Shown piece by piece: positions 38,137 to 52,972 of a stretch of 64,000 bases of DNA. The stretch spans positions 22,817,106 through 22,881,105 of the forward strand of contig OX424560.1 in NCBI GenBank assembly GCA_949152475.1, in the 5' to 3' direction. Origin of the DNA: Terebella lapidaria (Eukaryota > Annelida > Polychaeta > Terebellida > Terebellidae). The notes under the pieces are model-generated. The model searched no databases. It was given only the letters and a program-made list of their open reading frames with translations, and was not told the DNA's origin. The number at the start of each line of letters is the position of its first letter. The stretch's first letter is position 1. The translations under genes were made by a program, and so were the position numbers.

Positions 38137-40168
38137 TGAAGCAATCGCTCAAAGAGCTAGGACTTGGCAAAATAAAGTTAATGAACTTGAAGAGAAGTCT
38201 ATAAACCAGCTAAAAAACGTTCTGAGAGAGAATTGAATAGTTCTTTTCTTCACAAATTATCTATTTGCTAAATGGCGAAGTTATGCTATAAAAAACATGA
38301 TCCCGTAAGTTAGAGAGAAAAAAAACAAGTTTGAGAGAGAGTTGAACCCGGGTCTATGGATTCAAAGTCCTGAGCTCTATGCACAGCACCAAAGTTGCCG
38401 ACAGTGTGAAATGGTGTATTTATTGTATGTACTGCTAAAAACCGGGAATGGGGCTGGTTCCTTTGCCGGTTCGTCACCCCCAGCAGTCCTAATATAAGGG
38501 AGCCTGTCGCTTGACCCAGACTGTATTTAGACAAGAGTTTTAGGCTTTATTATATCAGTTGGACACCTCTGAGTCTGAAAACAAAAGAATTGTTTTGTTG
38601 TTTGAGATGTGCACTTGGATACATATATGATATACTGTACTACTGCTCAACCGAGTGTGTATATTTAGAAGGGGACATGTCCACAGGGGGTAATCGTTTC
38701 TGCAGCTTATTGGCGTGTGAACGGATTGAGAATCAGATTCACCCCACTGCTCGTTCTACTTTGATATCTCGGCGAGTTTTCAATTTATTCCAAATGTGAA
38801 AAGTGGACCATAAAGTAGAATTAACACTGCCACTGACTGCATGAAAAGCCTCGTAATTGAAAGTTCAGTAAATTTTTGAAAATTGGAACCATTGAAACAT
38901 AAAATGTATTTGAAAAACCCAAAGACTGATAGGATTCGGATCTTTTGTGACGTCATCAATAGAGCTATTTTTCTCAAAATCATTCTGTCAAGAGCCATTA
39001 TCCCACAGAATATCTACATCAAATTTGAAAAGAATCAAGCAACAAATGTGGACGCTATGAGTATGAAAAGACAAACAAATGAATTTTTCTCCAATTTTCC
39101 GTCATAAAAAGGTCAATTAGGCCATTACCACTGCAATTATTGAACTGATATTTGTCAAATAGCTTCAGTAGGCATCTCCAATACTTCCCAGAGCACCGGA
39201 TCAACAATAATCATGAATGGTTTATGCATCTCATGTAAACAATCAATTGAAGTATGATAAAATCACGTTTCACGTCATTATGACGTCATATGACGTCAGA
39301 TTCCAAAAATAAGAACATATATCGAAACTACTCGCGAAGACCTTTCAAACGAGTTATTACTCGATATTTTCGCGAAAGGTCAAGGTCAAGGTCATTTTTT
39401 GGGTCAACTTCGACCTCAGGCGCTTGCAAAGGCTATCGGCCATACGCCTTAGGTGTAAATACAAAAGTTGATAGGCTAAGTGAGTGCAATACTTTGGATT
39501 TACTTCCGCGTTTCTATCTTTCTTAGTTCCTGAGATATAGGGACCTACATGGTTTTCACTTGCAGGTCAATATTGACCTTGGCTTTCAACCTTCGACCTT
39601 GAATTTTTTTGGAACACAAGAACGTATCCTTGACTATAAACTGGTTTATCATTAAGATTTTTAAGCACATTATTGACGCTTTTATCAGCATGGACAGCTT
39701 GAAACATGCAATTTCGCTTATAATGGGACCGATTTCGTTGCCATAGAAACGTCAATTACGTCATAACGGATTGACCGATCGCGCTAAAAATTGACATTGA
39801 CCATAAGGGACCGGTCCGACATCGTTTCCAAGCATCAGATCGAAAATCGGAGGAGGTGACCTCCAAGGTCAAATATTCGACCTCAGGCGAACTTCTCAAG
39901 GTCAAGGTCAAATGTCAAGGTCAAGGTCACAAAAGATAGAACTCGAGTATATCTACCATATGCACTTGATTTGAAGTCTCTACGACAATTAGAACTGGAG
40001 TTATGGTCACTTATGTGTTTTCGACGTTTTGCTTGACCTTGACCTTGACCTTTGACCTAGACTCACCAAAAGTGTGCGGTGCCTGCCTGTTATCCTACAG
40101 ATTACATACCCCAAGTTAGGTAACAATCACTGTACAATTGCGACCTGTAGAGCAGTAACAGATAAACA

Positions 40169-40210
<42 letters not shown>

Positions 40211-40256
40211 CCAACCGACCAACATACTTGCCGAATCTTTAGATTCCGGCAAGTAA
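38137..40256 (+). repeat. Array unit 19
   Basis: Length 2120 bp with (AATC)9 at 40172-40207 and the tRNA-Gln-like element at 38328-38398 (minus). Variants: C to T at 39177 (unit position 1041, shared with unit 23) and a private G to A at 39588. Confidence 0.98.
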
Positions 40257-42288
40257 TGAAGCAATCGCTCAAAGAGCTAGGACTTGGCAAAATAAAGTTA
40301 ATGAACTTGAAGAGAAGTCTATAAACCAGCTAAAAAACGTTCTGAGAGAGAATTGAATAGTTCTTTTCTTCACAAATTATCTATTTGCTAAATGGCGAAG
40401 TTATGCTATAAAAAACATGATCCCGTAAGTTAGAGAGAAAAAAAACAAGTTTGAGAGAGAGTTGAACCCGGGTCTATGGATTCAAAGTCCTGAGCTCTAT
40501 GCACAGCACCAAAGTTGCCGACAGTGTGAAATGGTGTATTTATTGTATGTACTGCTAAAAACCGGGAATGGGGCTGGTTCCTTTGCCGGTTCGTCACCCC
40601 CAGCAGTCCTAATATAAGGGAGCCTGTCGCTTGACCCAGACTGTATTTAGACAAGAGTTTTAGGCTTTATTATATCAGTTGGACACCTCTGAGTCTGAAA
40701 ACAAAAGAATTGTTTTGTTGTTTGAGATGTGCACTTGGATACATATATGATATACTGTACTACTGCTCAACCGAGTGTGTATATTTAGAAGGGGACATGT
40801 CCACAGGGGGTAATCGTTTCTGCAGCTTATTGGCGTGTGAACGGATTGAGAATCAGATTCACCCCACTGCTCGTTCTACTTTGATATCTCGGCGAGTTTT
40901 CAATTTATTCCAAATGTGAAAAGTGGACCATAAAGTAGAATTAACACTGCCACTGACTGCATGAAAAGCCTCGTAATTGAAAGTTCAGTAAATTTTTGAA
41001 AATTGGAACCATTGAAACATAAAATGTATTTGAAAAACCCAAAGACTGATAGGATTCGGATCTTTTGTGACGTCATCAATAGAGCTATTTTTCTCAAAAT
41101 CATTCTGTCAAGAGCCATTATCCCACAGAATATCTACATCAAATTTGAAAAGAATCAAGCAACAAATGTGGACGCTATGAGTATGAAAAGACAAACAAAT
41201 GAATTTTTCTCCAATTTTCCGTCATAAAAAGGTCAATTAGGCCATTACCACTGCAATTATTGAACTGATATTTGTCAAATAGCTTCAGTAGGCATCCCCA
41301 ATACTTCCCAGAGCACCGGATCAACAATAATCATGAATGGTTTATGCATCTCATGTAAACAATCAATTGAAGTATGATAAAATCACGTTTCACGTCATTA
41401 TGACGTCATATGACGTCAGATTCCAAAAATAAGAACATATATCGAAACTACTCGCGAAGACCTTTCAAACGAGTTATTACTCGATATTTTCGCGAAAGGT
41501 CAAGGTCAAGGTCATTTTTTGGGTCAACTTCGACCTCAGGCGCTTGCAAAGGCTATCGGCCATACGCCTTAGGTGTAAATACAAAAGTTGATAGGCTAAG
41601 TGAGTGCAATACTTTGGATTTACTTCCGCGTTTCTATCTTTCTTAGTTCCTGAGATATAGGGACCTACATGGTTTTCACTTGCAGGTCAATATTGACCTT
41701 GGCTTTCGACCTTCGACCTTGAATTTTTTTGGAACACAAGAACGTATCCTTGACTATAAACTGGTTTATCATTAAGATTTTTAAGCACATTATTGACGCT
41801 TTTATCAGCATGGACAGCTTGAAACATGCAATTTCGCTTATAATGGGACCGATTTCGTTGCCATAGAAACGTCAATTACGTCATAACGGATTGACCGATC
41901 GCGCTAAAAATTGACATTGACCATAAGGGACCGGTCCGACATCGTTTCCAAGCATCAGATCGAAAATCGGAGGAGGTGACCTCCAAGGTCAAATATTCGA
42001 CCTCAGGCGAACTTCTCAAGGTCAAGGTCAAATGTCAAGGTCAAGGTCACAAAAGATAGAACTCGAGTATATCTACCATATGCACTTGATTTGAAGTCTC
42101 TACGACAATTAGAACTGGAGTTATGGTCACTTATGTGTTTTCGACGTTTTGCTTGACCTTGACCTTGACCTTTGACCTAGACTCACCAAAAGTGTGCGGT
42201 GCCTGCCTGTTATCCTACAGATTACATACCCCAAGTTAGGTAACAATCACTGTACAATTGCGACCTGTAGAGCAGTAACAGATAAACA

Positions 42289-42326
<38 letters not shown>

Positions 42327-42372
42327 CCAACCGACCAACATACTTGCCGAATCTTTAGATTCCGGCAAGTAA
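40257..42372 (+). repeat. Array unit 20
   Basis: Length 2116 bp through (AATC)8 at 42292-42323. The tRNA-Gln-like element is at 40448-40518 (minus). Confidence 0.98.
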
Positions 42373-44404
42373 TGAAGCAATCGCTCAAAGAGCTAGGACT
42401 TGGCAAAATAAAGTTAATGAACTTGAAGAGAAGTCTATAAACCAGCTAAAAAACGTTCTGAGAGAGAATTGAATAGTTCTTTTCTTCACAAATTATCTAT
42501 TTGCTAAATGGCGAAGTTATGCTATAAAAAACATGATCCCGTAAGTTAGAGAGAAAAAAAACAAGTTTGAGAGAGAGTTGAACCCGGGTCTATGGATTCA
42601 AAGTCCTGAGCTCTATGCACAGCACCAAAGTTGCCGACAGTGTGAAATGGTGTATTTATTGTATGTACTGCTAAAAACCGGGAATGGGGCTGGTTCCTTT
42701 GCCGGTTCGTCACCCCCAGCAGTCCTAATATAAGGGAGCCTGTCGCTTGACCCAGACTGTATTTAGACAAGAGTTTTAGGCTTTATTATATCAGTTGGAC
42801 ACCTCTGAGTCTGAAAACAAAAGAATTGTTTTGTTGTTTGAGATGTGCACTTGGATACATATATGATATACTGTACTACTGCTCAACCGAGTGTGTATAT
42901 TTAGAAGGGGACATGTCCACAGGGGGTAATCGTTTCTGCAGCTTATTGGCGTGTGAACGGATTGAGAATCAGATTCACCCCACTGCTCGTTCTACTTTGA
43001 TATCTCGGCGAGTTTTCAATTTATTCCAAATGTGAAAAGTGGACCATAAAGTAGAATTAACACTGCCACTGACTGCATGAAAAGCCTCGTAATTGAAAGT
43101 TCAGTAAATTTTTGAAAATTGGAACCATTGAAACATAAAATGTATTTGAAAAACCCAAAGACTGATAGGATTCGGATCTTTTGTGACGTCATCAATAGAG
43201 CTATTTTTCTCAAAATCATTCTGTCAAGAGCCATTATCCCACAGAATATCTACATCAAATTTGAAAAGAATCAAGCAACAAATGTGGACGCTATGAGTAT
43301 GAAAAGACAAACAAATGAATTTTTCTCCAATTTTCCGTCATAAAAAGGTCAATTAGGCCATTACCACTGCAATTATTGAACTGATATTTGTCAAATAGCT
43401 TCAGTAGGCATCCCCAATACTTCCCAGAGCACCGGATCAACAATAATCATGAATGGTTTATGCATCTCATGTAAACAATCAATTGAAGTATGATAAAATC
43501 ACGTTTCACGTCATTATGACGTCATATGACGTCAGATTCCAAAAATAAGAACATATATCGAAACTACTCGCGAAGACCTTTCAAACGAGTTATTACTCGA
43601 TATTTTCGCGAAAGGTCAAGGTCAAGGTCATTTTTTGGGTCAACTTCGACCTCAGGCGCTTGCAAAGGCTATCGGCCATACGCCTTAGGTGTAAATACAA
43701 AAGTTGATAGGCTAAGTGAGTGCAATACTTTGGATTTACTTCCGCGTTTCTATCTTTCTTAGTTCCTGAGATATAGGGACCTACATGGTTTTCACTTGCA
43801 GGTCAATATTGACCTTGGCTTTCGACCTTCGACCTTGAATTTTTTTGGAACACAAGAACGTATCCTTGACTATAAACTGGTTTATCATTAAGATTTTTAA
43901 GCACATTATTGACGCTTTTATCAGCATGGACAGCTTGAAACATGCAATTTCGCTTATAATGGGACCGATTTCGTTGCCATAGAAACGTCAATTACGTCAT
44001 AACGGATTGACCGATCGCGCTAAAAATTGACATTGACCATAAGGGACCGGTCCGACATCGTTTCCAAGCATCAGATCGAAAATCGGAGGAGGTGACCTCC
44101 AAGGTCAAATATTCGACCTCAGGCGAACTTCTCAAGGTCAAGGTCAAATGTCAAGGTCAAGGTCACAAAAGATAGAACTCGAGTATATCTACCATATGCA
44201 CTTGATTTGAAGTCTCTACGACAATTAGAACTGGAGTTATGGTCACTTATGTGTTTTCGACGTTTTGCTTGACCTTGACCTTGACCTTTGACCTAGACTC
44301 ACCAAAAGTGTGCGGTGCCTGCCTGTTATCCTACAGATTACATACCCCAAGTTAGGTAACAATCACTGTACAATTGCGACCTGTAGAGCAGTAACAGATA
44401 AACA

Positions 44405-44446
<42 letters not shown>

Positions 44447-44492
44447 CCAACCGACCAACATACTTGCCGAATCTTTAGATTCCGGCAAGTAA
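42373..44492 (+). repeat. Array unit 21
   Basis: Length 2120 bp with (AATC)9 at 44408-44443 and the tRNA-Gln-like element at 42564-42634 (minus). No difference from the consensus was noticed. Confidence 0.98.
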
Positions 44493-46524
44493 TGAAGCAA
44501 TCGCTCAAAGAGCTAGGACTTGGCAAAATAAAGTTAATGAACTTGAAGAGAAGTCTATAAACCAGCTAAAAAACGTTCTGAGAGAGAATTGAATAGTTCT
44601 TTTCTTCACAAATTATCTATTTGCTAAATGGCGAAGTTATGCTATAAAAAACATGATCCCGTAAGTTAGAGAGAAAAAAAACAAGTTTGAGAGAGAGTTG
44701 AACCCGGGTCTATGGATTCAAAGTCCTGAGCTCTATGCACAGCACCAAAGTTGCCGACAGTGTGAAATGGTGTATTTATTGTATGTACTGCTAAAAACCG
44801 GGAATGGGGCTGGTTCCTTTGCCGGTTCGTCACCCCCAGCAGTCCTAATATAAGGGAGCCTGTCGCTTGACCCAGACTGTATTTAGACAAGAGTTTTAGG
44901 CTTTATTATATCAGTTGGACACCTCTGAGTCTGAAAACAAAAGAATTGTTTTGTTGTTTGAGATGTGCACTTGGATACATATATGATATACTGTACTACT
45001 GCTCAACCGAGTGTGTATATTTAGAAGGGGACATGTCCACAGGGGGTAATCGTTTCTGCAGCTTATTGGCGTGTGAACGGATTGAGAATCAGATTCACCC
45101 CACTGCTCGTTCTACTTTGATATCTCGGCGAGTTTTCAATTTATTCCAAATGTGAAAAGTGGACCATAAAGTAGAATTAACACTGCCACTGACTGCATGA
45201 AAAGCCTCGTAATTGAAAGTTCAGTAAATTTTTGAAAATTGGAACCATTGAAACATAAAATGTATTTGAAAAACCCAAAGACTGATAGGATTCGGATCTT
45301 TTGTGACGTCATCAATAGAGCTATTTTTCTCAAAATCATTCTGTCAAGAGCCATTATCCCACAGAATATCTACATCAAATTTGAAAAGAATCAAGCAACA
45401 AATGTGGACGCTATGAGTATGAAAAGACAAACAAATGAATTTTTCTCCAATTTTCCGTCATAAAAAGGTCAATTAGGCCATTACCACTGCAATTATTGAA
45501 CTGATATTTGTCAAATAGCTTCAGTAGGCATCCCCAATACTTCCCAGAGCACCGGATCAACAATAATCATGAATGGTTTATGCATCTCATGTAAACAATC
45601 AATTGAAGTATGATAAAATCACGTTTCACGTCATTATGACGTCATATGACGTCAGATTCCAAAAATAAGAACATATATCGAAACTACTCGCGAAGACCTT
45701 TCAAACGAGTTATTACTCGATATTTTCGCGAAAGGTCAAGGTCAAGGTCATTTTTTGGGTCAACTTCGACCTCAGGCGCTTGCAAAGGCTATCGGCCATA
45801 CGCCTTAGGTGTAAATACAAAAGTTGATAGGCTAAGTGAGTGCAATACTTTGGATTTACTTCCGCGTTTCTATCTTTCTTAGTTCCTGAGATATAGGGAC
45901 CTACATGGTTTTCACTTGCAGGTCAATATTGACCTTGGCTTTCGACCTTCGACCTTGAATTTTTTTGGAACACAAGAACGTATCCTTGACTATAAACTGG
46001 TTTATCATTAAGATTTTTAAGCACATTATTGACGCTTTTATCAGCATGGACAGCTTGAAACATGCAATTTCGCTTATAATGGGACCGATTTCGTTGCCAT
46101 AGAAACGTCAATTACGTCATAACGGATTGACCGATCGCGCTAAAAATTGACATTGACCATAAGGGACCGGTCCGACATCGTTTCCAAGCATCAGATCGAA
46201 AATCGGAGGAGGTGACCTCCAAGGTCAAATATTCGACCTCAGGCGAACTTCTCAAGGTCAAGGTCAAATGTCAAGGTCAAGGTCACAAAAGATAGAACTC
46301 GAGTATATCTACCATATGCACTTGATTTGAAGTCTCTACGACAATTAGAACTGGAGTTATGGTCACTTATGTGTTTTCGACGTTTTGCTTGACCTTGACC
46401 TTGACCTTTGACCTAGACTCACCAAAAGTGTGCGGTGCCTGCCTGTTATCCTACAGATTACATACCCCAAGTTAGGTAACAATCACTGTACAATTGCGAC
46501 CTGTAGAGCAGTAACAGATAAACA

Positions 46525-46570
<46 letters not shown>

Positions 46571-46616
46571 CCAACCGACCAACATACTTGCCGAATCTTT
46601 AGATTCCGGCAAGTAA
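44493..46616 (+). repeat. Array unit 22
   Basis: Length 2124 bp through (AATC)10 at 46528-46567. The tRNA-Gln-like element is at 44684-44754 (minus). Confidence 0.98.
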
Positions 46617-48648
46617 TGAAGCAATCGCTCAAAGAGCTAGGACTTGGCAAAATAAAGTTAATGAACTTGAAGAGAAGTCTATAAACCAGCTAAAAAACGT
46701 TCTGAGAGAGAATTGAATAGTTCTTTTCTTCACAAATTATCTATTTGCTAAATGGCGAAGTTATGCTATAAAAAACATGATCCCGTAAGTTAGAGAGAAA
46801 AAAAACAAGTTTGAGAGAGAGTTGAACCCGGGTCTATGGATTCAAAGTCCTGAGCTCTATGCACAGCACCAAAGTTGCCGACAGTGTGAAATGGTGTATT
46901 TATTGTATGTACTGCTAAAAACCGGGAATGGGGCTGGTTCCTTTGCCGGTTCGTCACCCCCAGCAGTCCTAATATAAGGGAGCCTGTCGCTTGACCCAGA
47001 CTGTATTTAGACAAGAGTTTTAGGCTTTATTATATCAGTTGGACACCTCTGAGTCTGAAAACAAAAGAATTGTTTTGTTGTTTGAGATGTGCACTTGGAT
47101 ACATATATGATATACTGTACTACTGCTCAACCGAGTGTGTATATTTAGAAGGGGACATGTCCACAGGGGGTAATCGTTTCTGCAGCTTATTGGCGTGTGA
47201 ACGGATTGAGAATCAGATTCACCCCACTGCTCGTTCTACTTTGATATCTCGGCGAGTTTTCAATTTATTCCAAATGTGAAAAGTGGACCATAAAGTAGAA
47301 TTAACACTGCCACTGACTGCATGAAAAGCCTCGTAATTGAAAGTTCAGTAAATTTTTGAAAATTGGAACCATTGAAACATAAAATGTATTTGAAAAACCC
47401 AAAGACTGATAGGATTCGGATCTTTTGTGACGTCATCAATAGAGCTATTTTTCTCAAAATCATTCTGTCAAGAGCCATTATCCCACAGAATATCTACATC
47501 AAATTTGAAAAGAATCAAGCAACAAATGTGGACGCTATGAGTATGAAAAGACAAACAAATGAATTTTTCTCCAATTTTCCGTCATAAAAAGGTCAATTAG
47601 GCCATTACCACTGCAATTATTGAACTGATATTTGTCAAATAGCTTCAGTAGGCATCTCCAATACTTGCCAGAGCACCGGATCAACAATAATCATGAATGG
47701 TTTATGCATCTCATGTAAACAATCAATTGAAGTATGATAAAATCACGTTTCACGTCATTATGACGTCATATGACGTCAGATTCCAAAAATAAGAACATAT
47801 ATCGAAACTACTCGCGAAGACCTTTCAAACGAGTTATTACTCGATATTTTCGCGAAAGGTCAAGGTCAAGGTCATTTTTTGGGTCAACTTCGACCTCAGG
47901 CGCTTGCAAAGGCTATCGGCCATACGCCTTAGGTGTAAATACAAAAGTTGATAGGCTAAGTGAGTGCAATACTTTGGATTTACTTCCGCGTTTCTATCTT
48001 TCTTAGTTCCTGAGATATAGGGACCTACATGGTTTTCACTTGCAGGTCAATATTGACCTTGGCTTTCGACCTTCGACCTTGAATTTTTTTGGAACACAAG
48101 AACGTATCCTTGACTATAAACTGGTTTATCATTAAGATTTTTAAGCACATTATTGACGCTTTTATCAGCATGGACAGCTTGAAACATGCAATTTCGCTTA
48201 TAATGGGACCGATTTCGTTGCCATAGAAACGTCAATTACGTCATAACGGATTGACCGATCGCGCTAAAAATTGACATTGACCATAAGGGACCGGTCCGAC
48301 ATCGTTTCCAAGCATCAGATCGAAAATCGGAGGAGGTGACCTCCAAGGTCAAATATTCGACCTCAGGCGAACTTCTCAAGGTCAAGGTCAAATGTCAAGG
48401 TCAAGGTCACAAAAGATAGAACTCGAGTATATCTACCATATGCACTTGATTTGAAGTCTCTACGACAATTAGAACTGGAGTTATGGTCACTTATGTGTTT
48501 TCGACGTTTTGCTTGACCTTGACCTTGACCTTTGACCTAGACTCACCAAAAGTGTGCGGTGCCTGCCTGTTATCCTACAGATTACATACCCCAAGTTAGG
48601 TAACAATCACTGTACAATTGCGACCTGTAGAGCAGTAACAGATAAACA

Positions 48649-48686
<38 letters not shown>

Positions 48687-48732
48687 CCAACCGACCAACA
48701 TACTTGCCGAATCTTTAGATTCCGGCAAGTAA
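46617..48732 (+). repeat. Array unit 23
   Basis: Length 2116 bp through (AATC)8 at 48652-48683. The tRNA-Gln-like element is at 46808-46878 (minus). Variants: C to T at 47657 (unit position 1041, the change also seen in unit 19) and, ten bases on, a private C to G at 47667. Confidence 0.98.
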
Positions 48733-50764
48733 TGAAGCAATCGCTCAAAGAGCTAGGACTTGGCAAAATAAAGTTAATGAACTTGAAGAGAAGTCTATAA
48801 ACCAGCTAAAAAACGTTCTGAGAGAGAATTGAATAGTTCTTTTCTTCACAAATTATCTATTTGCTAAATGGCGAAGTTATGCTATAAAAAACATGATCCC
48901 GTAAGTTAGAGAGAAAAAAAACAAGTTTGAGAGAGAGTTGAACCCGGGTCTATGGATTCAAAGTCCTGAGCTCTATGCACAGCACCAAAGTTGCCGACAG
49001 TGTGAAATGGTGTATTTATTGTATGTACTGCTAAAAACCGGGAATGGGGCTGGTTCCTTTGCCGGTTCGTCACCCCCAGCAGTCCTAATATAAGGGAGCC
49101 TGTCGCTTGACCCAGACTGTATTTAGACAAGAGTTTTAGGCTTTATTATATCAGTTGGACACCTCTGAGTCTGAAAACAAAAGAATTGTTTTGTTGTTTG
49201 AGATGTGCACTTGGATACATATATGATATACTGTACTACTGCTCAACCGAGTGTGTATATTTAGAAGGGGACATGTCCACAGGGGGTAATCGTTTCTGCA
49301 GCTTATTGGCGTGTGAACGGATTGAGAATCAGATTCACCCCACTGCTCGTTCTACTTTGATATCTCGGCGAGTTTTCAATTTATTCCAAATGTGAAAAGT
49401 GGACCATAAAGTAGAATTAACACTGCCACTGACTGCATGAAAAGCCTCGTAATTGAAAGTTCAGTAAATTTTTGAAAATTGGAACCATTGAAACATAAAA
49501 TGTATTTGAAAAACCCAAAGACTGATAGGATTCGGATCTTTTGTGACGTCATCAATAGAGCTATTTTTCTCAAAATCATTCTGTCAAGAGCCATTATCCC
49601 ACAGAATATCTACATCAAATTTGAAAAGAATCAAGCAACAAATGTGGACGCTATGAGTATGAAAAGACAAACAAATGAATTTTTCTCCAATTTTCCGTCA
49701 TAAAAAGGTCAATTAGGCCATTACCACTGCAATTATTGAACTGATATTTGTCAAATAGCTTCAGTAGGCATCCCCAATACTTCCCAGAGCACCGGATCAA
49801 CAATAATCATGAATGGTTTATGCATCTCATGTAAACAATCAATTGAAGTATGATAAAATCACGTTTCACGTCATTATGACGTCATATGACGTCAGATTCC
49901 AAAAATAAGAACATATATCGAAACTACTCGCGAAGACCTTTCAAACGAGTTATTACTCGATATTTTCGCGAAAGGTCAAGGTCAAGGTCATTTTTTGGGT
50001 CAACTTCGACCTCAGGCGCTTGCAAAGGCTATCGGCCATACGCCTTAGGTGTAAATACAAAAGTTGATAGGCTAAGTGAGTGCAATACTTTGGATTTACT
50101 TCCGCGTTTCTATCTTTCTTAGTTCCTGAGATATAGGGACCTACATGGTTTTCACTTGCAGGTCAATATTGACCTTGGCTTTCGACCTTCGACCTTGAAT
50201 TTTTTTGGAACACAAGAACGTATCCTTGACTATAAACTGGTTTATCATTAAGATTTTTAAGCACATTATTGACGCTTTTATCAGCATGGACAGCTTGAAA
50301 CATGCAATTTCGCTTATAATGGGACCGATTTCGTTGCCATAGAAACGTCAATTACGTCATAACGGATTGACCGATCGCGCTAAAAATTGACATTGACCAT
50401 AAGGGACCGGTCCGACATCGTTTCCAAGCATCAGATCGAAAATCGGAGGAGGTGACCTCCAAGGTCAAATATTCGACCTCAGGCGAACTTCTCAAGGTCA
50501 AGGTCAAATGTCAAGGTCAAGGTCACAAAAGATAGAACTCGAGTATATCTACCATATGCACTTGATTTGAAGTCTCTACGACAATTAGAACTGGAGTTAT
50601 GGTCACTTATGTGTTTTCGACGTTTTGCTTGACCTTGACCTTGACCTTTGACCTAGACTCACCAAAAGTGTGCGGTGCCTGCCTGTTATCCTACAGATTA
50701 CATACCCCAAGTTAGGTAACAATCACTGTACAATTGCGACCTGTAGAGCAGTAACAGATAAACA

Positions 50765-50802
<38 letters not shown>

Positions 50803-50848
50803 CCAACCGACCAACATACTTGCCGAATCTTTAGATTCCGGCAAGTAA
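48733..50848 (+). repeat. Array unit 24
   Basis: Length 2116 bp through (AATC)8 at 50768-50799. The tRNA-Gln-like element is at 48924-48994 (minus). Confidence 0.98.
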
Positions 50849-52880
50849 TGAAGCAATCGCTCAAAGAGCTAGGACTTGGCAAAATAAAGTTAATGAACTT
50901 GAAGAGAAGTCTATAAACCAGCTAAAAAACGTTCTGAGAGAGAATTGAATAGTTCTTTTCTTCACAAATTATCTATTTGCTAAATGGCGAAGTTATGCTA
51001 TAAAAAACATGATCCCGTAAGTTAGAGAGAAAAAAAACAAGTTTGAGAGAGAGTTGAACCCGGGTCTATGGATTCAAAGTCCTGAGCTCTATGCACAGCA
51101 CCAAAGTTGCCGACAGTGTGAAATGGTGTATTTATTGTATGTACTGCTAAAAACCGGGAATGGGGCTGGTTCCTTTGCCGGTTCGTCACCCCCAGCAGTC
51201 CTAATATAAGGGAGCCTGTCGCTTGACCCAGACTGTATTTAGACAAGAGTTTTAGGCTTTATTATATCAGTTGGACACCTCTGAGTCTGAAAACAAAAGA
51301 ATTGTTTTGTTGTTTGAGATGTGCACTTGGATACATATATGATATACTGTACTACTGCTCAACCGAGTGTGTATATTTAGAAGGGGACATGTCCACAGGG
51401 GGTAATCGTTTCTGCAGCTTATTGGCGTGTGAACGGATTGAGAATCAGATTCACCCCACTGCTCGTTCTACTTTGATATCTCGGCGAGTTTTCAATTTAT
51501 TCCAAATGTGAAAAGTGGACCATAAAGTAGAATTAACACTGCCACTGACTGCATGAAAAGCCTCGTAATTGAAAGTTCAGTAAATTTTTGAAAATTGGAA
51601 CCATTGAAACATAAAATGTATTTGAAAAACCCAAAGACTGATAGGATTCGGATCTTTTGTGACGTCATCAATAGAGCTATTTTTCTCAAAATCATTCTGT
51701 CAAGAGCCATTATCCCACAGAATATCTACATCAAATTTGAAAAGAATCAAGCAACAAATGTGGACGCTATGAGTATGAAAAGACAAACAAATGAATTTTT
51801 CTCCAATTTTCCGTCATAAAAAGGTCAATTAGGCCATTACCACTGCAATTATTGAACTGATATTTGTCAAATAGCTTCAGTAGGCATCCCCAATACTTCC
51901 CAGAGCACCGGATCAACAATAATCATGAATGGTTTATGCATCTCATGTAAACAATCAATTGAAGTATGATAAAATCACGTTTCACGTCATTATGACGTCA
52001 TATGACGTCAGATTCCAAAAATAAGAACATATATCGAAACTACTCGCGAAGACCTTTCAAACGAGTTATTACTCGATATTTTCGCGAAAGGTTAAGGTCA
52101 AGGTCATTTTTTGGGTCAACTTCGACCTCAGGCGCTTGCAAAGGCTATCGGCCATACGCCTTAGGTGTAAATACAAAAGTTGATAGGCTAAGTGAGTGCA
52201 ATACTTTGGATTTACTTCCGCGTTTCTATCTTTCTTAGTTCCTGAGATATAGGGACCTACATGGTTTTCACTTGCAGGTCAATATTGACCTTGGCTTTCG
52301 ACCTTCGACCTTGAATTTTTTTGGAACACAAGAACGTATCCTTGACTATAAACTGGTTTATCATTAAGATTTTTAAGCACATTATTGACGCTTTTATCAG
52401 CATGGACAGCTTGAAACATGCAATTTCGCTTATAATGGGACCGATTTCGTTGCCATAGAAACGTCAATTACGTCATAACGGATTGACCGATCACGCTAAA
52501 AATTGACATTGACCATAAGGGACCGGTCCGACATCGTTTCCAAGCATCAGATCGAAAATCGGAGGAGGTGACCTCCAAGGTCAAATATTCGACCTCAGGC
52601 GAACTTCTCAAGGTCAAGGTCAAATGTCAAGGTCAAGGTCACAAAAGATAGAACTCGAGTATATCTACCATATGCACTTGATTTGAAGTCTCTACGACAA
52701 TTAGAACTGGAGTTATGGTCACTTATGTGTTTTCGACGTTTTGCTTGACCTTGACCTTGACCTTTGACCTAGACTCACCAAAAGTGTGCGGTGCCTGCCT
52801 GTTATCCTACAGATTACATACCCCAAGTTAGGTAACAATCACTGTACAATTGCGACCTGTAGAGCAGTAACAGATAAACA

Positions 52881-52926
<46 letters not shown>

Positions 52927-52972
52927 CCAACCGACCAACATACTTGCCGAATCTTTAGATTCCGGCAAGTAA
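50849..52972 (+). repeat. Array unit 25
   Basis: Length 2124 bp through (AATC)10 at 52884-52923. The tRNA-Gln-like element is at 51040-51110 (minus). Private variants: C to T at 52094, which destroys the first AGGTCA of half-site cluster 1, and G to A at 52493. Confidence 0.98.
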
